Under the pieces are notes generated by a model. It saw only the letters and a list, made by a program, of their open reading frames with translations. It made no database searches and was not told the DNA's origin. A stretch of 55,498 nt of DNA from Deltaproteobacteria bacterium (GTDB taxonomy: Bacteria > Desulfobacterota_D > UBA1144 > Nemesobacterales > CSP1-2): assembly GCA_016187835.1 (NCBI GenBank), contig JACPIY010000004.1, positions 1 to 55,498 on the forward strand. Direction: 5' to 3'. The position numbers and the translations under genes were made by a program. Shown piece by piece: positions 25,005 to 34,445 of this stretch (its first letter is position 1; every line of letters begins with the position of its first letter).

Positions 25005-28000
25005 ATTAAATATATTTGGGAGCAAAACCTATAAGTTTAAGATTGTTTTGACCTTGCTTGTCTTAGCTTTTGTAACTGGTGCCCATGGAGACCCGATTAT
25101 ACAAAACCAGGTGGAAGACCTTAAGATTATAAGCTCTCAATTTGTGGGCGGGCAACCGAACGTTCTCACGATACTAGACCTTTCGGGTTCGATGGGAAGG
25201 AACTTCGGCGGGACAGAGATTGGTAACTGGGACAACTCTGATGCCTTTTTTAGATGTGAGGACTTCGGTACTGGCAGCGCTAATGCCAGAATGCTTACTT
25301 CGCACTGCGCTGAGGAGGTGGCTGGTACTGCTGTCTGCGGCACTATACATTGTGGACAGGATGGAAGATGCGATGATCAAGTTGAGTTTGATGGCCTTGT
25401 ATCCTGCGTACAAACAAACGCACCTAGCCTAAATATGTCTCCGATTTTTACTACGATTTGTGGAGGTTCAAATGCCTCCGATTGTAACACTTCAACCGAA
25501 CGAATCAATGCGGCAGCGGCTATAGAGGCTGCTGGCGGTCTTTCCCAGTGCATGGGGGCGTCAAATTGTCAACTGAGTGGTGATAATAACCCGGCTTGTG
25601 ACACCAGCAATGATTACAGCAGATTCAAGAGTTGCATGCAGACATTACAGAATATCGGCGCAAATAAAGAGGCGGCGTGCACGGGTGGAACAGCCAATTG
25701 CCGGGGAACCCCACGGTTTGGAGGCTCACGTCTGGATATAGCTCTCGATGTATTTTTTAGCTTTTTGGACGCTGATAATTCGCTTGCTAATAAAGTGTGT
25801 GATGACGAGAATGGTTTGTTTAGCGGTTCTTCAACTAATGATATCAGTTGTCAGGACTATATGGAAACTCCTTTTAGGGATGTTAGTGTAAAAGTTAGGG
25901 GAACAGGAACTGTCTTCAGACTTCCAATAGCCAATGCGTCAGATACCCCTCTCATAGATGAATTAACAGACCAGGATGCGGATCTTCTGGGGATAAGATT
26001 TCGTCCCATGGCATACTCAGGACCGAGGTGGGCTGGCTGCACAGCAGGTAATACCTTTCAAGTTCCTCAAGGTGGATTTGCAGGTGCAAGCAAAGCCGAC
26101 CTTGAGAATGTATGGAAGTTTTACCGGGCACAGACTGCCAACGGCGGTACACCTTTAGCCTATGTTTTGGGTTTCGATGACAATAATGCCAGTAACAGCA
26201 CCATTCCCAATGATGCCCTCGGCGCGTATAGAGTGGAACTGCAAACCGACCCTTCAATTTCCTGTAGACCTGAGTTTGTGATTGTAATTACCGATGGAGA
26301 AGATACGTGCTCAGGGCAATGTACAACGGGTAGCTCCTGTACCGGTAGTACAACCACCAACGCGAATAGAAGAAGCTCGGTACAAGCAATAAGCAATCTT
26401 AGGACATACTATGCAAGAAATCCGGTGTCAAACCAGGGTCAGCAGTTTAAGAAGGAAGTCCTTACATTTGTAATCGGGCTTGGAGTTAACGAACCTGAAG
26501 CGAGAAGAACACTTAATGCCATGGCTCTCGCGGGAGGAACCCATACTACCGGAATAATAAAACACACCGACCCTACCGGAGATGAAGTTGGGACTGTAGA
26601 TTTAGATACTGTGCTTCCTAGTGATAGTCAATTTCAGGTTTTTAAAGACCTTGGAGTGACCAAAAACCTTGATACAAATCCTGCCTCTGCTCGTATGCAA
26701 GGGTGTCTGAGCCCTAATGAAAGTGGTGTCTGTAGTTTTCAAACAACAAATATTTTCGATAATAGTTTTTTTGATACCGGAGAGCCATTTACTTCTGCTG
26801 GAGCAACACTGAATGGCTTTGCCTTTTTTGCAAATAACGCTGAGGAGCTTGCCCTAGCTCTCGAAAACATACTCAATCAGATCAAAACATTTACAACCAC
26901 AGGCGTTTCTCCTGCCGCACCACAGTCATCAACAAGTGTAGCTCTAAGAGACCGGATATTCCTTTCGATTCTCACTCCTATCACTGCAGAGCGTCTCTGG
27001 CAGGGGAGGCTAGGGCTTTATGGTTTCATAGATGACCTGGATAATCCGGGTGCCAAAATAGTTGTAGATGTTAACCAGCAAGACATATTTGATCCAGTAA
27101 ACGGTACCCTTAACGAAAATGCCAAGAATTTCCACTGGGAGGCTGGTAAAAAGTTGGCTGAGAGAGACCTAGCCAGTGATCCCCGTAATTTACTCACAGT
27201 CAATCCAGCCACACAAGTTCAGGATTCTACTGGAGCAGAAATAAGATTTACGGCTGGCCAAACCACTTTTGACGATTCGCTTACGCCTGATTTCTTCGGT
27301 ATAAGCGATGCAGATGTTGTTACTCCTATACCTGATTTCTGTACTGCAGACCCCCCTGATGGAATTGACAATTGCTCGACGGATTGTGCTGTTATAACCG
27401 ACGCGACTTGCAGAAGTTGTGTAAAAGAGTGCATCAAGGATAAAATCGTAAACTTTATGAGTGGGAACACTGAGATTCTGCCTCAAGGTGATCCTCTCGG
27501 TTCTATGGGTACTAACTGCCCGGACCCCGGGGATCCATCGTCGGGTAGCTTTGCTACTTGTTCACTTCGCCTGGGTGATATATTCCACTCAACACCTCTT
27601 GTCGTGGGTTCTCCTTCGCCCCTATTTTTTGATATAGGGTTTCAGAACTTCGCTGTAAATTATAGGGACAGAACGGCAGTAGTGTATGTCGGCGCCAACG
27701 ACGGATTTCTACATGCGGTTAACGCAGGAGGGAAATTAGTACTGGCTACCCCGAGCAATCCTGAAACAAATCCATTTACTAACCAGCCAGTTACGGTTCC
27801 GTTCTTTAATGAAGGAGACGGGAGAGAGCTTTTTGGATTTGCTCCACCCTCATTTCTCTTTGATTCCCTCTCGTTAGCTGGTCCTGAGACTCCTTCTGGA
27901 TTAACTCCACCAGACTACAGATTCGGAGATTTTAAGTCATTTGTCACCAATGAGATTCAAGTTGAAAGGTCATTCTTTGATGGCTCTCCTTTGGTTGCAG

Positions 28001-29550
28001 ATGTGTTTATCGACGGTAGAGATAACGGAATACCAGAAGATCAGGAAACTTGTGACGGACCAGTTGATACACCAGATGGAGATATAGACCTGTGCGGGAG
28101 GGAATGGAGTTCGATCCTTCTTTCCGGGTATAGAAACGGTGGCGGCGCTTATGTTGCTCTAGATGTCACCAATGCAAAATGCGATACCAGCACCAATGGA
28201 CAGGACGAATGTAGCACTAGCAGAAAGCATTTAAATACCGGACCTGATTACCCAACACATCTATGGACGCTGTTCGATAAGAATTTTGGAAATGTATGGT
28301 CTGACCCTACGATCGGCAGGGTGAGGATGCAAACGGTAAAAGACGGAAATCAAATTCTAGTAGATAGATGGGTGATGTTTGTTGGAGGAGGCTTGCATCC
28401 AACTGACATTAATCCCACAGATGGAGTCAGTAATGATTTGGGTAATGCATTCTATGTAATTGACATTGCGACGGGCAAAATAATATTTAAGTATGCCAGA
28501 AACTCTACATCCGCACCAAATGCTACACTGACAGATTCCAGAATGAGATGCGATACGCCGGCCAAGGTAGGTGCGTTTGATTTAAATGCCGATGGATTTA
28601 TAGACTTGGTATATGAAGGCGATACCTGTGGCAGGCTCTGGAGATTCGACGTTTCAATGCCGATTGTGGATGATGGCAACGATGTCACCGAAACCGGTAC
28701 TGGAGGATCAGCAACAATTAGCGCTCCCGACTGGACAGGGGACATAGCATTTTGCGCAAACACCTCTACAGAGTGCAATAAGACCAATAACGTTCCAACT
28801 AGCAACGTACAGCCCATTTTCTTCGCCCCAACCACTGTATTAGACGATCTAGGTCTGAGACATGTAATATTTTTAACCGGTAATAGAAGAGACCCAAGTA
28901 ATGTTGATCAGTTTGGAAAACTGTATAATTTTATTGACCAGTACATTCCTGCTTTTCTTGCCGGAGGAACTGCTGTGACAGTAGCAATGAAAACCGAGGG
29001 CAATTTTACTAGTGGACAATTTATAAACCTTGTTGCCCAATCTGGAGTAAGTGATCAGTTCACGACTTCCGGTGGCACCACAGTAAACAACCAGGGTGAA
29101 TTTATTGTTATATTCCCTGATAATGTGGGGACAGTAAATGGCAATGGTGAAAAGGGATTTGGTTCACCGGCAGTGATAAACAGAGTGCTAGTTTTTACAA
29201 CATTCGCCCCGGCTAGCGGACAGCAATCGTCAGATCCATGCACGGAAAGCACCGGGGTAGGAAGGATATTTGCATTGGATTATCTCTCCGGAGAACCGGC
29301 CATGGCTCGAATACCGGGCGCCGAAAATATTGTTCAAGGTAGTTCTGCTCAGAAACAAACCGCTGCAGGACTGACCGTTGCGCAGGGAATGCCTACACCG
29401 GCGCAGCTTACCTTTGGAGCGCGTGGTTCCGTGGTATTAACTGTCGCTTTCAGCGGTAGCTCAACTGTAGGTGGAGCACAGTTCCTAGTAATGGAACTTC
29501 CGCCATTCCCGGCAAGAACACAGACCCTTTTCTGGGAAGAGATTCTGTAA
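24994..29550 (+). CDS. pilY1: PilY1-like type IV pilus tip protein with VWA domain
   Basis: A 1518-residue secreted protein. The signal peptide covers residues about 12-32 (ending GAHG). A von Willebrand A-like domain starts with the MIDAS motif DLSGS (about residue 64) and has VIVITDGED further on, interrupted by cysteine-rich inserts. The C-terminal half is the PilY1 beta-propeller, with YVGANDGFLHAVNA, LLSGYRNGGGAYVALDVT and a calcium-binding DLNADGFID loop near residue 1195. GGAGGT sits 7 nt before the ATG at 24994; the frame starts earlier inside pilX. PilY1 controls extension and retraction and adhesion at the tip. Many cysteines suggest a periplasmic oxidative fold. Confidence 0.92.
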   Translation: MFTKLNIFGSKTYKFKIVLTLLVLAFVTGAHGDPIIQNQVEDLKIISSQFVGGQPNVLTILDLSGSMGRNFGGTEIGNWDNSDAFFRCEDFGTGSANARMLTSHCAEEVAGTAVCGTIHCGQDGRCDDQVEFDGLVSCVQTNAPSLNMSPIFTTICGGSNASDCNTSTERINAAAAIEAAGGLSQCMGASNCQLSGDNNPACDTSNDYSRFKSCMQTLQNIGANKEAACTGGTANCRGTPRFGGSRLDIALDVFFSFLDADNSLANKVCDDENGLFSGSSTNDISCQDYMETPFRDVSVKVRGTGTVFRLPIANASDTPLIDELTDQDADLLGIRFRPMAYSGPRWAGCTAGNTFQVPQGGFAGASKADLENVWKFYRAQTANGGTPLAYVLGFDDNNASNSTIPNDALGAYRVELQTDPSISCRPEFVIVITDGEDTCSGQCTTGSSCTGSTTTNANRRSSVQAISNLRTYYARNPVSNQGQQFKKEVLTFVIGLGVNEPEARRTLNAMALAGGTHTTGIIKHTDPTGDEVGTVDLDTVLPSDSQFQVFKDLGVTKNLDTNPASARMQGCLSPNESGVCSFQTTNIFDNSFFDTGEPFTSAGATLNGFAFFANNAEELALALENILNQIKTFTTTGVSPAAPQSSTSVALRDRIFLSILTPITAERLWQGRLGLYGFIDDLDNPGAKIVVDVNQQDIFDPVNGTLNENAKNFHWEAGKKLAERDLASDPRNLLTVNPATQVQDSTGAEIRFTAGQTTFDDSLTPDFFGISDADVVTPIPDFCTADPPDGIDNCSTDCAVITDATCRSCVKECIKDKIVNFMSGNTEILPQGDPLGSMGTNCPDPGDPSSGSFATCSLRLGDIFHSTPLVVGSPSPLFFDIGFQNFAVNYRDRTAVVYVGANDGFLHAVNAGGKLVLATPSNPETNPFTNQPVTVPFFNEGDGRELFGFAPPSFLFDSLSLAGPETPSGLTPPDYRFGDFKSFVTNEIQVERSFFDGSPLVADVFIDGRDNGIPEDQETCDGPVDTPDGDIDLCGREWSSILLSGYRNGGGAYVALDVTNAKCDTSTNGQDECSTSRKHLNTGPDYPTHLWTLFDKNFGNVWSDPTIGRVRMQTVKDGNQILVDRWVMFVGGGLHPTDINPTDGVSNDLGNAFYVIDIATGKIIFKYARNSTSAPNATLTDSRMRCDTPAKVGAFDLNADGFIDLVYEGDTCGRLWRFDVSMPIVDDGNDVTETGTGGSATISAPDWTGDIAFCANTSTECNKTNNVPTSNVQPIFFAPTTVLDDLGLRHVIFLTGNRRDPSNVDQFGKLYNFIDQYIPAFLAGGTAVTVAMKTEGNFTSGQFINLVAQSGVSDQFTTSGGTTVNNQGEFIVIFPDNVGTVNGNGEKGFGSPAVINRVLVFTTFAPASGQQSSDPCTESTGVGRIFALDYLSGEPAMARIPGAENIVQGSSAQKQTAAGLTVAQGMPTPAQLTFGARGSVVLTVAFSGSSTVGGAQFLVMELPPFPARTQTLFWEEIL

Positions 29551-29564
29551 AGGGAGAAAAATAA

Positions 29565-30194
29565 ATGGATATTATCATAAAAGAAGATGGGTACAACTTA
29601 ATTGAGATTCTTGTTGTAGTTGGGATCATGATGGCGATAATCGTGATAGCAGGCTCGATGTCGAGTAAATTTGCCGCCCGGCGCTCCGTGGACAACATGA
29701 CAAGAAATATCTCATCTACACTTCAGCTTGCTAAACTCAATTCCTTGAGGCAAGGAGTGGAGTACAGGGCGGTTTTGGCAAGCTGCGGACAGTTGGATAA
29801 CACTGACCCCGATTGTCCTGTTTGTGACACTTATAATGACTATAATCTAGGAGATGATACTATAACTATTACTATTGAAAGAGGAGACAGTAACAGAGGT
29901 TCAGCAAACTGGTGCGTCGCATCTTCACAGACAAGGAGGGTTCAACAGGGAATGACGTTAGACCTGGCAGATATTCCGGAAACTGATCCACTTCGTCTTA
30001 ACTTTAATCCAAATGGTTCTCTCGTTGACGAGACTGGGGCGATTTTGGCGCAACAAATTGATATTGGTGTGGAGCCAACCACTGATGCTAAGATAAAAAG
30101 GTGCGGAGGAATTACCGTGACTCCGATTGGCAGGATAGCTATTGTGGAAGGGAATTGGGATGGCACAAATTGCAAACCTATTGGAGATAACTAA
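29565..30194 (+). CDS. FimT/GspH-family pseudopilin
   Basis: A 209-residue prepilin with signal IIIKEDG|YNLIEILVVVGIMMAIIVIAG. Tyr at +1 is unusual; Phe or Met is the norm. The SMSSKFAARRSVDNMTRNISSTLQLAKLNSLRQG continuation is typical of FimT/GspH. The C-terminal CGGITVTPIGRIAIVEGNWDGTNC resembles the FimT C-terminal strand with a disulfide. It follows pilY1 by 14 nt and completes the minor-pilin operon. A close paralogue lies at 31477. Confidence 0.85.
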   Translation: MDIIIKEDGYNLIEILVVVGIMMAIIVIAGSMSSKFAARRSVDNMTRNISSTLQLAKLNSLRQGVEYRAVLASCGQLDNTDPDCPVCDTYNDYNLGDDTITITIERGDSNRGSANWCVASSQTRRVQQGMTLDLADIPETDPLRLNFNPNGSLVDETGAILAQQIDIGVEPTTDAKIKRCGGITVTPIGRIAIVEGNWDGTNCKPIGDN

Positions 30195-30281
30195 CCGACT
30201 CCATCATCTTCACCTTGATGTTTAAGAATTTTCAAGCTGTTTTCTGAGTCCGTTGATCAATATTACTAAGGAGGGAAAGTT

Positions 30282-30554
30282 ATGAAAAATGTTTTGGGTA
30301 TATTGTTCGCGGTTTTGTTTCTTATTTTATTTGCAGGTTTTGCCTCAGCGAATTTGAACCTAAATGGGGATGTCAGTTCAGTAGACACTAACGGAAAGGC
30401 AGACCTCTACTGTGGACTGGCGTTGCCGCCTGAAGGAGAACAAAGTGGGCAAGATCAAGATACAGAACAGGGACAAAAAGATAGTCCAAGTCCAACTCCT
30501 AGTCCTGAATCAAAATCTAATTCTCAATCTGATGAGGAACCAAGTCAAAACTGA
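30282..30554 (+). CDS. Small secreted protein, unknown
   Basis: A 90-residue protein with a clear signal peptide (residues 1-24, ending ASA). The mature part is short and polar, with a single cysteine and a tail rich in Gln, Ser, Pro and acidic residues, suggesting disorder. AAGGAGGG lies 7 nt before the ATG. It follows the FimT-like gene by about 90 bp and could be the last gene of the pilin operon. Family unknown. Confidence 0.6.
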   Translation: MKNVLGILFAVLFLILFAGFASANLNLNGDVSSVDTNGKADLYCGLALPPEGEQSGQDQDTEQGQKDSPSPTPSPESKSNSQSDEEPSQN

Positions 30555-30649
30555 ATCTTATGAATGCGTGTCTTGCTGAATAATTTGTAATAATCAGATT
30601 TATTCTGTCGGACAATGTAAGTACTATTTTCATCCTCTGTCAAAATTCT

Positions 30650-30960
30650 CAAGGTTGTCACTCCGAGCACATTCGTAGAGCCTGCATTGAGAGAATCGAA
30701 GTGCTCAGTGTTAACTCCACGAAGCAATCTGACAAAAGGTGTCATTTCTCGAAGGGTAAGATTTCTCCCCCATGAGATATGACCCCGTGGGATAGTAAAC
30801 ATCCCATGGGGTGAAATTATCTCACGGGGTCGAAATGACAGGAGGAATAGCCGAAATGACTCATTTGCCATTCCGAGCGTACATACCACTGTCATTCCGA
30901 ACGAACGTGAGGAATCTTGTTGGTTTCAGGATCACAGGAGGAACGGTCGAATGACAGTTA
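30650..30960. repeat. Cluster of intergenic inverted repeats (family B-like)
   Basis: The 920-base gap 30555-31476 has no convincing gene. It is filled with GTCATTCCGA- and GAATCT-type words on both strands, similar to the element at 3374-3560. At 30767-30831 four arms occur in sequence: CCCCATGAGAT, ACCCCGTGGGAT, ATCCCATGGGGT and ATCTCACGGGG. They can form two nested hairpins, or alternatively pair GACCCCGTG with CACGGGGTC. Confidence 0.6.
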
Positions 30961-31247
30961 CTTGATAGTTGTTTGGTCAAATTTAGATTTTTACAAATAA
31001 TTAAATCTGGTGGCAGTTTTGCTAACGGGACTTGCCTCAAGATTATAAGTACGTCCACTGTTTCGCAGCAATCTTAAACTCACTGTTTTAAGCTCTTCCT
31101 GTAACACTTGATAAGAGTCGAGGTGACCCGCTGCGTTGCCCCTACAACTCACATCATCGAATTATTTTCTTCTACTAAGTCTTTTGTTAAATTACCACCA
31201 TAACTAACCTGAGTTTGGTATAAGTTTTCATGAGCAAGAAAACCAAA

Positions 31248-31298
31248 TGTAGCGGAGGTCTTTAGACCTCTTTTGGAAACCTAAAGGTTTCCGCTACA
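31248..31298. repeat. Intergenic hairpin, TGTAGCGG type
   Basis: TGTAGCGGAGGTC...CCGCTACA frames an inner GGTCTTTAGACC palindrome and a TGGAAACC/GGTTTCCG pair. It lies in the same non-coding gap before the second FimT-like gene. Confidence 0.55.
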
Positions 31299-31476
31299 TT
31301 CACCGAACTCGTATCAACTAAAGTCGCAAAAATTCCTAAGTCTAAAATACTCCCAAAGTGCTATATCAAGTTTTGCTCGGGAACTTTATAAATAGATAGT
31401 CAGAGTTTTTGTTCGCTGAGAAATGCGAATCCTAATATTAGAGTTTTAGCAATAACTATGGAGCAAAGGTGGATAT

Positions 31477-32004
31477 ATGAATTTTATCGAAAAAAGAGAA
31501 GGGATAACCCTAATTGAAGTTTTAATCGTGTCGGTAATTATGGGGGTTATCATTACTATAACTGGAACAATATCGGGGAAATTTGCAGAACGGCGCTCGG
31601 TTGACAGAGTGACAACAGCTATTTCTTCGACGCTTTATATCACGAAACTAAAGGCACTAAGGCATGGTTTGGAATATCAAGCAGTTTTCACATTTGTTCC
31701 TGAAAATAAAACCCTAACTATAGAGACAGAAAGAGGAAACAGCAACAGAGGATCAGATATCTATGAAAAAGAGACCTCACAAACGATAAGAGTTACGGAA
31801 GGAATAACCATAACTCCAGCCACCAGAAAATATAATTTTAATCCCAATGGTACACTCGGCGGCGCAAGTGGGACTGTGAGGATAGAACCAACCAGCGAAA
31901 ACTAAAAAGTTAAAAGGTGCGGAAGAATTGTCGTTAGTCCTTTTGGAAGAATCAGAGTTGTTCAGGGGAACTGGAATGGCACGAGTTGTAATCCTATTAA
32001 ATAA
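31477..32004 (+). pseudogene. Second FimT/GspH-like pseudopilin with an in-frame stop
   Basis: Paralogue of the gene at 29565. It has signal IEKREG|ITLIEVLIVSVIMGVIIT, then GKFAERRSVDRVTTAISSTL and ERGNSNRG shared with the first copy. The first stop (TAA, 31903-31905) comes after EPTSEN, giving 142 residues. Beyond it the same frame goes on for 32 codons, encoding VKRCGRIVVSPFGRI and VVQGNWNGTSCNPIK, which matches the paralogue's C-terminus. So either it is a recent nonsense mutation, a readthrough stop, or a sequencing error. AAAGGTGG precedes the ATG. Confidence 0.75.
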
Positions 32005-32245
32005 CGTGAGTTCGATATAGTTCACAAATGCCAATAAAACCAATCGTACCTTATTAATGTTACTTGTCTGCTAGGTATAGACGAGGTGGTTCTCAATATA
32101 CTCTCCTCCGTTGATCGGTATCTCAGTACTTCAAGACTCGTTGCCTACGCACTGCTTAAACTATCCACTCCACTATCGGTGAAATAAATCAATAGAGTTG
32201 ATCTTTAATGTCGAACTCACTTTAAATAGAAAAAAGACTTAATTA

Positions 32246-33334
32246 TCAAGCCGGCTGTTCGCGTGTGAGGCAGTGAAGCGTTCCGAGTCCCCAGACTAAA
32301 TCCACAGCGTGAATCCCGATCACAGGACGATCAGCAAAGACCTCGGCAAGAATTCCAAGAGCGATTCGGTCTTTAGGATCATTGAAAGTCGGAACGAGAA
32401 CTCCGGTATTCGAGATATAGAAATTTGCGTAACTTGCTGGGAGTCGCTGACCATCAAGGTAAAGTGGCGCGGGCATGGGAAGTGATATAATTTCAATCTT
32501 AGACCCATTCTCAAGCCTCATCCCTTCGAGGCGTTCACGGTTTTCTTGAAGCGGGCAATAGTTAATATCCCCTGGGTTTTCTTCCTGACAGAGCACAACA
32601 GTGTGCGGCCCGACGAAACGGCAGATGTCGTCAACATGTCCGTGGGTGTCATCCCCGACAATCCCTCTCCCCAGCCAGAGCACATTGGTCACACCAAAAT
32701 AGTTGCGAAAGACTTCTTCGATCTCCTCACGATTGAGACCCGGATTTCGCACTTGAGTAGTTGAATCAAGAAGACACTCATCCGTCGTAATTAGCGTTCC
32801 ACGTCCATTGACATCTATACTCCCACCTTCGAGTACGACATAATAACCTTTAAACCTGACTGGAAAGATAGTACATCCTAGTGCCTTAGCTGCAAGCTCC
32901 GGGACTCTATCATCCCTTTCCCAGTCTGAGTAACGTGCCCAGGCGTTGAAGCGAAAATGGGCAATTGCCACTTCCGAGGACAGCCGTCCTTTGCGATGAA
33001 TGAAGATCGGACCGAAATCCCGTGTCCAGCCACGGTTTGTAGGAAAATGAAAAAATTCAACACATGAGAGATCAACCCCAACCCTTGTAAGAATACGCCG
33101 AGCTTTTATTTCGTGATCTTTCGAATTTACAAGAATTCGGACGCTCTCACCGGGAATGATTTTTCTAACGATCTCGGCATAGACCCAGTGGATTGGAGCC
33201 ATTTTCCCTGGCCAGTCCGTTCGGTTGTGAGGCCAACCTATCCAGGTAGCCTCATGTGGTTCCCACTCAGCAGGCATACGAAAACCAAGCTCTAAAGGCG
33301 TCTTTTGTTTCATACTTACTTTTTCTTTCCCCAT
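32246..33334 (-). CDS. aguA: Agmatine deiminase
   Basis: Hydrolyses agmatine to N-carbamoylputrescine and ammonia, the first step of the arginine-decarboxylase route to putrescine. The 362-residue sequence has WEPHEATWIGWPHNRTDWPG, LEGGSIDVNGRGTLITT, the DDTHGHVDDICRF segment with catalytic Asp and His, and the nucleophile Cys in LGTLHCLTR near the end. The frame starts at ATG 33334, overlapping aguB by 19 nt; ATG 33313 (two nt after the aguB stop) is also possible. Pairing with aguB makes the role clear. Confidence 0.96.
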   Translation of the reverse strand: MGKEKVSMKQKTPLELGFRMPAEWEPHEATWIGWPHNRTDWPGKMAPIHWVYAEIVRKIIPGESVRILVNSKDHEIKARRILTRVGVDLSCVEFFHFPTNRGWTRDFGPIFIHRKGRLSSEVAIAHFRFNAWARYSDWERDDRVPELAAKALGCTIFPVRFKGYYVVLEGGSIDVNGRGTLITTDECLLDSTTQVRNPGLNREEIEEVFRNYFGVTNVLWLGRGIVGDDTHGHVDDICRFVGPHTVVLCQEENPGDINYCPLQENRERLEGMRLENGSKIEIISLPMPAPLYLDGQRLPASYANFYISNTGVLVPTFNDPKDRIALGILAEVFADRPVIGIHAVDLVWGLGTLHCLTREQPA

Positions 33335-34233
33335 GGTTTATCGTTGCCAAGATAGCGGCGATCAATCCCTTCATAGGCATCTATCCGGCGATCACGAAGG
33401 AAGGGCCAGTTACGCCTTACATCTTCGATGCGTTCTAGGTCTACTTCTCCGAGAAGGATTTCTTCCCGATCAAGAGAGGCTTCCGCTACTATAATTCCCC
33501 GCGGGTCGCAGATAAAAGATGATCCCCAAAACTCAATCCCTGCTCCGCCATTTGCCGGTATCTCATGCCCCACGCGGTTTACCGCTGCGACATAGACCCC
33601 GTTTGCAATCGCATGCCCACGCTGAACCGTACGCCAGGCGTCAAGCTGCGCATGTCCAAAATCTTCCTTCTCGTTTGGATGCCAGCCAATTGCAGTTGGA
33701 TAGAAGATAACACTTGCTCCATTGAGGGACACCAGACGTGCCGCCTCAGGATACCATTGATCCCAGCAGATGAGCGTTCCGATTTTTCCTGTACTCGTAT
33801 CGAATGTCTGAAAGCCAAGGTCACCAGGAGTAAAATAGAATTTTTCATAGTAAGCCGGATCATCGGGTATGTGCATCTTGCGATAGAGTCCCAAAATCTC
33901 GCCATTTGAATCAATTACGACCGTGCTATTGTGATAGATACCCGGAGCACGACGCTCGAAGATAGGAGCGATTATTATAATTCCTGCCCTTTTAGCGATG
34001 CTTCCTAATGCCTCGGTGGTTGGACCTGGTACCGACTCAGAAAGGTCAAAAAAGGCTGAGTCTTCCGATTGACAGAAGTACTGCGTGCGAAAAAGTTCCG
34101 GCAGGCAAATCACCTTAGCACTTACTGAGATCGCTTCTTCAATCCGAGAGATCGCTCGCTTGAGATTCTCATCCGGATCGGGGGTGCAGGACATTTGAAT
34201 GAGACCAATAGTAAATCTTTTCCGAATGTTCAT
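33316..34233 (-). CDS. aguB: N-carbamoylputrescine amidase
   Basis: A nitrilase-superfamily enzyme that cleaves N-carbamoylputrescine to putrescine, CO2 and ammonia. The catalytic triad is visible: Glu in ICLPELF, Lys in YRKMHIPDD and Cys in TLICWDQWYPEAARL. HPNEKEDFGHAQLDAWRTVQRGHAIANG is typical of the amidase subgroup. I chose ATG 34233, giving 305 residues; the frame also allows a TTG six codons earlier. It is followed directly by aguA, forming a two-gene putrescine operon. Confidence 0.96.
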   Translation of the reverse strand: MNIRKRFTIGLIQMSCTPDPDENLKRAISRIEEAISVSAKVICLPELFRTQYFCQSEDSAFFDLSESVPGPTTEALGSIAKRAGIIIIAPIFERRAPGIYHNSTVVIDSNGEILGLYRKMHIPDDPAYYEKFYFTPGDLGFQTFDTSTGKIGTLICWDQWYPEAARLVSLNGASVIFYPTAIGWHPNEKEDFGHAQLDAWRTVQRGHAIANGVYVAAVNRVGHEIPANGGAGIEFWGSSFICDPRGIIVAEASLDREEILLGEVDLERIEDVRRNWPFLRDRRIDAYEGIDRRYLGNDKPWGKKK

Positions 34234-34445
34234 GTCAGTTAATTTACACAAATTTGATGAAAGATTTAAGGAGTGAGCGTGCGGTTACTTAGATTTCTTG
34301 TTTTTAATAAACTCCTTCGCATTGCCAAAAATCTTTTAATAGGAAAATTTTTATATTATTTGACAAGTGAGGTAAAAGTACAGATGTATGAATTTAATGT
34401 CAAGTTGGAGGAAGTTGACTAGATGTGATATTTAGATAGGACAAT

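Noticed and set aside
28452-28835. A 127-codon frame opposite pilY1 with a hydrophobic start
   Set aside because: It lies wholly within a well-supported gene on the other strand and has no ribosome site or context.
30650-30960. CRISPR array
   Set aside because: The repeats are palindromic, unequal in length and irregularly spaced, with no cas genes in the window.
30545-31058. Minus-strand frames in the gap after the pilin operon
   Set aside because: They run through inverted repeats and lack start signals.
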